Positions 32,167 through 38,443 of a stretch of DNA of 38,443 bases are shown here, in pieces. A program made the translations under genes and the position numbers. Source of the stretch: Candidatus Zipacnadia bacterium (GTDB lineage: Bacteria; Armatimonadota; Zipacnadia; JALGUG01); NCBI GenBank assembly GCA_029820995.1, contig JALGUG010000011.1, forward strand, positions 1 to 38,443. The letters run 5' to 3'. Below the pieces are notes generated by a model. That model searched no databases. It saw nothing but the letters and a program-made list of their open reading frames with translations, and was not told the origin of the DNA. Every line of letters starts with the position of its first letter. The stretch's first letter is position 1.

Positions 32167-32361
32167 CTACTGTGCGTGCAGAGCCTGTTCGAGCTCGGAG
32201 AGCAAACGACGCGCGTCGGTGATAATCCGTCGAGCTCGCGCGGGATTGTACGCATCCGCGGCTCGTCGTCGGACGAAGTACACAGTTAGGGCCGCGCCGA
32301 ACAGAGCGGCGAGCCCTCCCAAGGCATATGGCCACCAATGCGAAGGCGAAGTTTCGCTCAT
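32167..32361 (-). CDS. small single-pass membrane protein
   Basis: 64 residues: a short N-terminal MSETSPSHWWP, one hydrophobic helix (YALGGLAALFGAALTVYFV), then a basic amphipathic tail RRRAADAYNPARARRIITDARRLLSELEQALHAQ that could form a coiled helix. It begins 15 bases after the stop of the response regulator gene and shares its promoter, which is the main reason to believe it is real. No family is recognised. By charge the tail should be cytoplasmic, so it could anchor or tether the response regulator at the membrane (inference). Ribosome site is weak. Confidence 0.6.
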   Translation of the reverse strand: MSETSPSHWWPYALGGLAALFGAALTVYFVRRRAADAYNPARARRIITDARRLLSELEQALHAQ

Positions 32362-32376
32362 GGCAGACGGCGGCGC

Positions 32377-32784
32377 CTAGACGTGCCAGACGTCCTCGTC
32401 TTCGTCCTCCTCCTCCAGACTCTGGAAGATGCGCTGTACGAAGGTCAGGAGCTCCATGGGGTTGAAGGGTTTGGTCAAGTAGGAGCTCACGCCCGAGGAC
32501 CAACCTTTGAAGATGTCAGCGTCCTGGGCCTTGGCAGTGAGCATAATGACGGGGATGTCTTGGGTCGCGGGGTCCGCCTGGAGCTTCTTGAGGACGTCGA
32601 AGCCGTTCATCCGGGGCATCATCACGTCGAGGACGATCATATCGGGCCGATCGGAGGCAACTTTCTCGAGCGCCTCGACACCGTCGTAGGCGGTAGTGAC
32701 CTCGTAACCGTGTTTTTCCAGATTGACCTGAACCAAGCGGACAATATGGCGCTCATCGTCAACGACGAGGATCTTCTTGGCCAT
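32377..32784 (-). CDS. single-domain response regulator (CheY-like receiver)
   Basis: 135 residues, one receiver domain and no output domain. Asp9-Asp10 (KILVVDDERHIV), the phosphorylation site Asp53 (MIVLDVMMPRMNG), Thr83 (IMLTAKAQ) and Lys105 (SYLTKPFNPMELL) are all present. The protein ends in an acidic tail EEEDEDEDVWHV. It should be phosphorylated by a histidine kinase not in this window and act through protein contacts. A GGAGGAGGA site precedes the ATG, and a near-perfect promoter lies 120 bases upstream. The small membrane protein gene follows 15 bases later. Confidence 0.92.
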   Translation of the reverse strand: MAKKILVVDDERHIVRLVQVNLEKHGYEVTTAYDGVEALEKVASDRPDMIVLDVMMPRMNGFDVLKKLQADPATQDIPVIMLTAKAQDADIFKGWSSGVSSYLTKPFNPMELLTFVQRIFQSLEEEDEDEDVWHV

Positions 32785-32909
32785 AGTCTAGAGAGTCCTC
32801 CTCCGCCCGATGCCGGCACCAATGCGTAGTAGCTGCGGCAGGCGTCACGCCGCCGGGCTCCTGCCCCCGTCGAACAACGACACGCCTGACCAAGATGCCC
32901 GACGTGGCG

Positions 32910-32939
32910 ATTATAGCAACAACCTCTGCGGACTGTCAA
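32910..32939 (-). promoter_or_regulatory. consensus promoter of the response regulator gene
   Basis: On the minus strand TTGACA (32939-32934), 18 bases, TATAAT (32915-32910): both hexamers match consensus exactly. Transcription should start near 32903 and run into the response regulator gene. This is the strongest promoter visible in the window. Confidence 0.75.
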
Positions 32940-33054
32940 GGCACGACCAGGCGAGCGGAATCCGTGTCTGGAGACGCGAGTCCGCCTCAGACAGCAGGGC
33001 GCCGGCCCGCGGGGGACGAACGCTGCTTGCATCACGCTGTAGGAGGGACCGCTG

Positions 33055-34845
33055 GTGGGGAATCCATCATGCAGGCTCTGTTCGGCCTTCCTGTACGACC
33101 CGGCATGGCGGCGTGCGGCGAATGCCGCGGGTGAGAACCACTGGTACGAGTATGTGCGCGAGATCAACGATCAACTGGGGCTCAAGGCGGAGGCGATCAC
33201 GCCGCAGGACCTGCCGGGGGCTCTGGGGGAGCTGACCAGCCTGATTCTCCCACCGCGCGATGCGGCCGAGCTGCACCTCGACGGCCGGACCCTGGAGGCG
33301 TGGGTGGAAGGCGGCGGGGTGCTCATCGGTTGGCGCACGGTGGGGTTGGATGAGCTGTTCGGTGTGGAGGCGACGGGCGAAGTCGAGCAGCCCGAGGATG
33401 TGTACGAGCCGGCAGCATTCGTGGAACTGGTGGATAGCCCCTTTACGGAGGCTGTGCACACTCGCTGGCATCCCGATCAGCGCTTGCTGGTGTTTGGCGC
33501 GACCCGTCCCGTAGCCGCACAAGGCGACACCCGGACCGTGGGGACGCTCTTTCCGCGTGGTGGACCCTTTGCGCCGACTGCGGCGATCACGGCTTGCCGG
33601 CGTGGGGACGGCTGGGCGTGCTACTTGGCCTTCGACCTGGCAGAGACGCTGTGGCTGTTGCATCAAGGGCGGCCCGTGTGGGAGGACGTTGACGGCGACG
33701 GAATTCACCGCGTCAGCGACGCCGCCCTGACGCGCGGGCAGCAGTTGGAGGTGCTCTATGCCGACGAGCTGCTGTTCGTGCTGCGCAACATGATCGCGCG
33801 CACCGGCCAGCCGATGCTGTACCAGATCCCGCCTCGGGAGGCCCGGGGCGCGGAGGCCATCCCGGACGCGCTGTTCTTCTGGGGCGGCGACGATGAGGCG
33901 ATTCCCGAGGCTCAGCTCTACGCTTCCGAGTTCATGAAGGAGCGCGGCTTGCCGTACCACGTGAACGTGATGCCGCGAGAGGGAGAGTTTGCGATCTCGA
34001 AGGCCGAGTATGATGCGATTCGAGCCAACGGCCACGAGGTGTCGCTGCACTACAATTTCATGGACGACCGCGAGAAGCCGAATGCCTTCACCGCCGAGGA
34101 CATCCAGCAGCAGATGGAGTGGTACGTATCAGCCTTCGGTGACAAGCCGATCTGCACTGTGTTCCACTGGACGCTCTGGCAGGGCTGGGCCGACAGTGCG
34201 CGGTGGATGCTGGCGGCGGGCAACAAGGCAGATAACAGCCGCATCCATAGGCCCTCCCCGCCGCTGAATCCGGCGGGCGAACTCGGCTTTGCCTTTGGGA
34301 CCTGCTACCCGTACTACTTTTGGGACGACGCGGAGCACCACAACGCGCGGGTGCCCTTTCTGTGCGAGCCAATCACCGCTTATGAGCTCGGGTACAGCAA
34401 GGAGGGTGAAGAGCACTTCGAGCCGCTGCACCGGGCGCTGGAGATGGCGGCTCACTATCACCTGGTCATGGATATGTTCTACCACTCGTGTAACATCATG
34501 AGCAAACCGGCCTGCCGCGATGCCATTGACGAGGCGCTGCGGTACATGGCGGAACTGGGTATCAAGCCGGTCCATATGGGCAACGACGAACTGTGGCGCT
34601 GGTGGGAGGCGCGTCACGAAGCCGAGCTGTCTGACGTGAACGCGGGTGCCGACCGCCTCTCCTTCCAGGTGTCCTGCACGTATCGCACGGGCGTTGTTGT
34701 CATGGCGCCCGTCGTGGACTTCCGCCCCGCGCGGGCCCTCTGTGGTGGCGACGAGCTGCCCTTGCTGCTGCGGCGCGATCTGGGGCAGGAATGGGCTTAC
34801 GTCGCCTGTCCGCCCGGCGACCATACCGTCGAATTGCTGCCCTGA
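33055..34845 (+). CDS. unrecognised protein with a polysaccharide deacetylase-like C-terminal half
   Basis: 596 residues from a GTG at 33055, fixed by AGGAGGG (33041-33047) 7 bases before it. No signal peptide is evident. The first 230 residues resemble a class I glutamine amidotransferase-like fold as found in glycosidase accessory domains (ELTSLILPPRDAAELHLDGRTLEAWVEGGGVLIGW, where an 'open the file, is it blocked' type GGG loop follows). The rest starts with DALFFWGGDDEAIPEAQLYASEFMKERGLPYHVNVMP and continues with AEYDAIRANGHEVSLHYNFMD, which recalls the NodB deacetylase strand with a paired Asp and a His-x-x-x-His-like site. HYHLVMDMFYHSCNIMSKPACRDAIDEALRYM is a later helix. Neither catalytic activity nor substrate can be claimed. 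It precedes a small secreted protein gene by 76 bases. Confidence 0.7.
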   Translation: MGNPSCRLCSAFLYDPAWRRAANAAGENHWYEYVREINDQLGLKAEAITPQDLPGALGELTSLILPPRDAAELHLDGRTLEAWVEGGGVLIGWRTVGLDELFGVEATGEVEQPEDVYEPAAFVELVDSPFTEAVHTRWHPDQRLLVFGATRPVAAQGDTRTVGTLFPRGGPFAPTAAITACRRGDGWACYLAFDLAETLWLLHQGRPVWEDVDGDGIHRVSDAALTRGQQLEVLYADELLFVLRNMIARTGQPMLYQIPPREARGAEAIPDALFFWGGDDEAIPEAQLYASEFMKERGLPYHVNVMPREGEFAISKAEYDAIRANGHEVSLHYNFMDDREKPNAFTAEDIQQQMEWYVSAFGDKPICTVFHWTLWQGWADSARWMLAAGNKADNSRIHRPSPPLNPAGELGFAFGTCYPYYFWDDAEHHNARVPFLCEPITAYELGYSKEGEEHFEPLHRALEMAAHYHLVMDMFYHSCNIMSKPACRDAIDEALRYMAELGIKPVHMGNDELWRWWEARHEAELSDVNAGADRLSFQVSCTYRTGVVVMAPVVDFRPARALCGGDELPLLLRRDLGQEWAYVACPPGDHTVELLP

Positions 34846-34921
34846 ACGTCCCAGGCGCGGGAACCTTGCGGGCGGTCTCCTCGTCCTACTCGTCAAATGG
34901 ATTTCGAAGGAGGCCTCCGGG

Positions 34922-35593
34922 ATGCTGCCCTTCTGCCGGTGCACAGTAATCGGCTTGATGCTGCTCGGACCTTGCGCCGTTGCGGACATCGGCACCATCA
35001 GCGATATCCAGGTACCCCCGCCTCAGGGCAAGAAGTTCACCTGGGGCCGCGACCGGCGTAACGATGCCGGCGTGGTGATCATGCAGGGGAAGATCCTGTT
35101 TGAGATCCGGCGGCCCGCGGGCGGGTTCACCACCACGGAGCGGGCGGAAATCGTGGCCGGTCGGCTGAATCGTCTGTACCCGCGACTGGACCCGCAGGAC
35201 GTGCGGGTAGGGCGCATGAACAACGAGATCGTGGTGAAAGCACGCGCGCCGCGCATCCATCCTGACGGCTACTCCTCGCAGGTGCGGGACGACTTCCTAC
35301 TGGTGACGTGCGATCCACGGACTGCCAAGGACCTCGGGCGTACGCGCTGGCTGCTGGCCCACTGGTGGCGCGACGTCTTCCGCGACTACATGCTCATTGA
35401 CCGGGGCCAGGCGCCGGCCTATGTGGGCGAGTACGTGCCCACAATTCGGCGATACCAGAGGGCGCGAGCCAGGCTCGGCGACGAGACTGCGGCCATGGAC
35501 TCGTTGGAGGCGCCGGAACGCGAGGAGCTCCGCAGCCTGTACAAGGCGCCGGCGGCCCAGTACGCGCCTGCGGAGGCGGATATTGAGCGGTAG
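34922..35593 (+). CDS. secreted protein of unknown function
   Basis: 223 residues from ATG 34922, set by AAGGAGG (34907-34913) 8 bases upstream; a longer open frame overlaps the previous gene and is not used. An N-terminal signal peptide, MLPFCRCTVIGLMLLGPCAVAD, is clear. GKILFEIRRPAGGFTTTERAEIVAGRLNRLYPRLDPQDVRVGRMNNEIVVKA recalls the small periplasmic domain in front of some cyanobacterial MscS-like channels, which also have an (S/T)xxERAEIIxxRI pattern (weak inference). The C-terminal third (TAKDLGRTRWLLAHWWRDVFRDYMLIDRG, then charged helices) is unassigned. It should reside in the periplasm or outer surface. No recognisable catalytic motif. Confidence 0.72.
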   Translation: MLPFCRCTVIGLMLLGPCAVADIGTISDIQVPPPQGKKFTWGRDRRNDAGVVIMQGKILFEIRRPAGGFTTTERAEIVAGRLNRLYPRLDPQDVRVGRMNNEIVVKARAPRIHPDGYSSQVRDDFLLVTCDPRTAKDLGRTRWLLAHWWRDVFRDYMLIDRGQAPAYVGEYVPTIRRYQRARARLGDETAAMDSLEAPEREELRSLYKAPAAQYAPAEADIER

Positions 35594-35685
35594 GGAACCA
35601 CGGCTTGGACAGGGCGAGCCGGATGCTGCGCATTTGGCCCCTCCTCACGGCAGCCCGACATCGGTTTCGGAGGGCCTCCGCTACG

Positions 35686-35714
35686 TTGTCTGGGCCCGGC
35701 AAAGGTGCTATACT
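35686..35714 (+). promoter_or_regulatory. candidate promoter of the DUF6785 gene
   Basis: TTGTCT (35686-35691), 17 bases, TATACT (35709-35714). The -10 hexamer is the same as at 10193, 15820 and 18415. Transcription would begin near 35721, 39 bases before the GTG start. Confidence 0.5.
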
Positions 35715-35759
35715 CGCGGCCAGGACCCTGGGCCGCTGTGGAAGCGAGTGTAGCAATCC

Positions 35760-37748
35760 GTGCCGACTTCGGTTAGCGAGACTGCCGCGGCGGGAAGCTC
35801 TCCCGCCGCTGACGTTGCTCAGTCGCGTGCATTCACGGTGCGTGCCGCGCTGATTGGGCTGCTGTGCACCTGGGCCGTGATCGTGTTCATCCACTGGGCC
35901 GAGCTCGTTCTGGGCGGCACGCGTGGGCACACGGCTCTAGCCAACACCTCGATCCCCGTCGGCCCGTTTTTCGCTCTGTTTCTGGTCGTGAGCGTCAATC
36001 TGCTGGTGCGCAAGCTCCGTCCCAAAGCGGCGCTGTCGCAACGCGAGCTGATCTTCATCTACGCGCTGACCGCGGCGTCCTCGGTTGTGGCCTCCTCGGG
36101 CGGGATTCATTTCCAGGTGCCGACGATTACGGCGCTGTTTCACTTTGCGACGCCCGAGAACAACTGGGAGGAGCTGTTTGGGTTCGTGCCCGCATGGTTT
36201 GCCCCGCGGGACCGGGAGGTCATCGAGGCCTTCTACGAGGGTGGCGCGGCGCTGCCGTGGCGGGCGTGGGTTCTGCCGGTGCTCGCGTGGTCGGGGTTCT
36301 ATCTGGTCTTCGGCGTGGTTACACTCAGCCTGAGCACGTTGGTGCGCGAGCAGTGGATCAACCGCGAAAGGCTGACTTTCCCTACGGTCTATGTGCCCCT
36401 GGGGATGACGGAGCAGCCGCCGCAGTTCTGGAAGAGCAAAGTGATGTGGGCCGGGTTCGCGCTGCCGTTCCTGATTGGCACACTCAATACGCTGCACGAG
36501 AACTACCCGGTAATCCCTAAACTCGAGGTGCGGAACCTGGACGTGTCCGGAAGCCTAAGCGGGTATCCGTGGAGCGCGCTGCGGCCGATCTCGTTGTCCT
36601 TCTACCCGTTCATCATCGGCATTGCCTACATCCTGGCCACTGATGTGACCTTCAGCGGCGTGTTCTTCTACTGGTTCAACAAGGGGCAGTACTTCCTGGG
36701 TGCGACGACGGGTCTGAACGACTGGGGCAGCGGACTGAATTACTCGAAGTTCCCGTTTATCGAGTTCCAAGGCGCGGGCGCTTTCCTGGCACTAACGGGG
36801 TTCACGCTGTGGGCCGGGCGGCACCATTTTGGGAGCATCTTGCGGGCAGCCCGCGGCAGTCTGCGCACGGGCGAGCGTCCCCCCGAGGGCGAGCCGGTGA
36901 CGTGGGCGGTCTGGGGCCTCGTGGGTGGACTGGGCGCGCTGGTTTTGTTCTGTGTGGTGGGCGGGATGAGGTGGTGGCCACCGTTACTGATTCTCGTGCT
37001 GTCGTTGGCGTATCTGTTGGCGGCGGCTCGCATTCGGGCCGAGTCCGGTAATGCGTGGCTGTTTGGGCCGCGCGTTGACCCGAACCTACTGATGATCAGC
37101 GCACTGGGCACGCGGGCTTTTCGGCTTGAGGATCTGACGTTGTTGTGCTACATCAGTAACATTTCGTCCTTTGACCTGCGGTGCGTGGCGATGCCTCACC
37201 AGCTTGACGGCTATAAGATGGCCGATGAGGTCGGCCTGTCAAAGAACCGGCTGACCAGCTTCCTGCTGCTGGGTCTGGCGACGGGCCTGATGGTGGCCTT
37301 TTGGGTTGCGCTGGGCATTTGGTATCGCCTGGGTGCCCTGGCGAAGCTGGACCACTGGCGCACGCTGATGGGCCGGGCGCCCTTTGACCGCCTCGAGGGC
37401 TATATCAACCATCCCAGCTCACCCGACGCGCTCGGCCTGTCCTTCCTAAGCGGTGGACTGCTGCTCACCGTGTTCTTGATCTTCATGCGTACGCGCTTTA
37501 TGTGGTGGCCCCTGCATCCGGTCGGGTATGCAATGGCGGCGACGCTGACCATGGGTAAGATGTGGGTGCCTTTTTCTGTGGCCTGGGTTGTCAAGACGCT
37601 GGTCTTGCGCTACGGTGGCGCAAAGCTGTATCAGCGTTCCTTGCCGTTTTTCCTGGGGCTGATCGTTGGCGACTTCTTCAACGGGGGGCTGTGGACGGCA
37701 GTCGGGTGTGTGGTGTCTAGCTGGCACGTGTATCCCGTGAACTGGTAG
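35760..37748 (+). CDS. large multi-pass membrane protein of the DUF6785/DUF6784 family
   Basis: 662 residues starting at GTG 35760, just behind a TATACT promoter. About a dozen hydrophobic helices; the first follows a soluble N-terminus (AALIGLLCTWAVIVFIHWAELVLGG). Recognisable stretches are LSQRELIFIYALTAASSVVASSGGIHFQVP, VREQWINRERLTFPTVYVPLGM, YPFIIGIAYILATDVTFSGVFFYWFNKGQYF and, in the C-terminal DUF6784 part, RTRFMWWPLHPVGYAMAATLTMGKMWVPFSVAWVVKTLVLRYGG and FFLGLIVGDFFNGGLW. These features are those of the OPT-like membrane proteins common in Armatimonadota, Verrucomicrobiota and Planctomycetes. Substrate unknown, and no transport function is proven. The next gene is a DUF1638 protein. 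Confidence 0.82.
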   Translation: MPTSVSETAAAGSSPAADVAQSRAFTVRAALIGLLCTWAVIVFIHWAELVLGGTRGHTALANTSIPVGPFFALFLVVSVNLLVRKLRPKAALSQRELIFIYALTAASSVVASSGGIHFQVPTITALFHFATPENNWEELFGFVPAWFAPRDREVIEAFYEGGAALPWRAWVLPVLAWSGFYLVFGVVTLSLSTLVREQWINRERLTFPTVYVPLGMTEQPPQFWKSKVMWAGFALPFLIGTLNTLHENYPVIPKLEVRNLDVSGSLSGYPWSALRPISLSFYPFIIGIAYILATDVTFSGVFFYWFNKGQYFLGATTGLNDWGSGLNYSKFPFIEFQGAGAFLALTGFTLWAGRHHFGSILRAARGSLRTGERPPEGEPVTWAVWGLVGGLGALVLFCVVGGMRWWPPLLILVLSLAYLLAAARIRAESGNAWLFGPRVDPNLLMISALGTRAFRLEDLTLLCYISNISSFDLRCVAMPHQLDGYKMADEVGLSKNRLTSFLLLGLATGLMVAFWVALGIWYRLGALAKLDHWRTLMGRAPFDRLEGYINHPSSPDALGLSFLSGGLLLTVFLIFMRTRFMWWPLHPVGYAMAATLTMGKMWVPFSVAWVVKTLVLRYGGAKLYQRSLPFFLGLIVGDFFNGGLWTAVGCVVSSWHVYPVNW

Positions 37749-37807
37749 TATTGCGTTGTGGTGGCACAGATGCGAACGTCGAGACAATCTTGGAGAACGA
37801 CAAACCG

Positions 37808-38443
37808 GTGAAATTCAGAGTCTTAGCCTGTGGCGTGTTTGAGCCCGAACTGCAGGTGCTGGTTCCACAATCGTCTCACGAGATTGATCTGGTGCTCCTC
37901 GACGCGGGGCTCCACGAGCGGCCCCACGAGCTGCGGCGCTCGGCTCAAGAAGCGATCGATTCGGCGTCCAGCTATGACGCCGTCGTGCTCGTTTATGGTC
38001 TCTGCGGGCGCGGGACGGCGGGGCTGGTTGCCCGGGACATTCCGGTCGTGATTCCGCGGGTGCATGATTGCTTGACGCTGTTCCTGGGCTCACGCGCCGA
38101 GTACCGGCGTCAATTCGAGCTGCACCCCGGCACGTTCTACATCACGGCGGGTTGGTACGAGCACAAGATCGCTCCGCACGGCCGTGTGCCGGCCGAGCGG
38201 CACCGTGGGTCGAGGGGGGCCGAGGACGATGCGCGCTATGGCAGATGGGCCGAGAAGTACGGCGCCGAGAACGCGCGGGCCATTGTGGACTTCTACGATA
38301 GCTGGAAACAGAACTACACGCGGGCCGCGTTCATTGACACGGGCCTGAAGCGGCGGGAGACGTACGAGGCGTACGCCCGCGACATGGCCGAGGAGTTCGG
38401 TTGGCAATATGAGACCTTGGAAGGCCATACGGAGCTGCTCGTC
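37808..38443 (+). CDS. DUF1638 domain protein (3' truncated)
   Basis: Open from a GTG at 37808 to the window end, 212 codons with no stop; the rest lies beyond. KFRVLACGVFEPELQVLVPQSSHEIDLVLLDAGLHERPHELRRSAQEAID, then YDAVVLVYGLCGRGTAGLVARDIPVVIPRVHDCLTLFLGSRAEYRRQF, FYITAGWYEHKIAP and AAFIDTGLKRRETYEAYARDMAEEFGW are the core conserved segments of DUF1638. Such genes often lie near corrinoid methyltransferase genes in methanogens and acetogens, which is notable given the MttB-like and UroD-fold genes earlier in this window; the biochemical function is not known. A GGAG about 11 bases upstream could be the ribosome site. Confidence 0.85.
   Translation, partial: MKFRVLACGVFEPELQVLVPQSSHEIDLVLLDAGLHERPHELRRSAQEAIDSASSYDAVVLVYGLCGRGTAGLVARDIPVVIPRVHDCLTLFLGSRAEYRRQFELHPGTFYITAGWYEHKIAPHGRVPAERHRGSRGAEDDARYGRWAEKYGAENARAIVDFYDSWKQNYTRAAFIDTGLKRRETYEAYARDMAEEFGWQYETLEGHTELLV

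Overview
The window is GC-rich, densely coding bacterial DNA of about 38.4 kb with roughly 32 protein genes and no rRNA, tRNA or CRISPR array that I can see. The best taxonomic hint is the tandem pair of prepilin-like proteins with an (A/G)FTLVE start, an '[12 protein letters not shown]...NLKQIG' core and a C-terminal H-X9-DG motif ('NVLWADGHV'). Together with a DUF6785-type membrane protein, several UroD-fold proteins and secreted glycoside hydrolase-like genes, this points to an Armatimonadota-like (or Planctomycetes-allied) diderm, probably an environmental genome. That assignment is inference. Promoters readable by eye are of the sigma70/sigmaA kind, and several share a TATACT -10 box.

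Layout. 1-5 kb: the end of a Gfo/Idh/MocA oxidoreductase, a transaldolase with its own promoter and terminator, a sugar phosphate isomerase-like gene, and two pseudopilin genes on the minus strand. 5-10 kb: a DUF4388/roadblock-like signalling protein, a non-pyrrolysine MttB-family methyltransferase, an SDR-type epimerase, and a UroD-fold protein that keeps an HxCG motif. 10-16 kb: dnaE, a repeat island, dinB and a DUF72 gene, preceded by a promoter and an SOS-box-like sequence. 16-20 kb: a secreted GH26-like protein overlapping a second UroD-fold gene, then a MalK/UgpC-type ATPase and tatC. 20-24 kb: an MrfA-like DUF1998 helicase followed by a PHP phosphatase. 24-28.6 kb: a BlaI-type repressor, an M56 membrane protease, a zinc-ribbon/TPR/membrane protein and a sortase-like protein whose catalytic His is Phe. 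28.6-30 kb: a methyltransferase-like gene and a cyclase-family gene, both on the minus strand. 30-32 kb: hemB-ahbA-ahbB, suggesting the siroheme route to heme. 32-33 kb: a response regulator and a small membrane protein behind a consensus promoter. 33-38.4 kb: an unrecognised deacetylase-like protein, a small secreted protein, a DUF6785 membrane protein and the start of a DUF1638 gene.

Themes. Sugar handling: oxidoreductase, transaldolase, isomerase, GH26-like protein, sugar-type ABC ATPase. Corrinoid or one-carbon methyl transfer: MttB-like protein, two UroD-fold proteins and DUF1638, spread over the window. DNA damage tolerance: dnaE-dinB-DUF72. The most novel-looking unit is the BlaI/M56 pair without a beta-lactam sensor domain, with dyad symmetry over its promoter, followed by a TPR/membrane protein and a His-less sortase-like protein.
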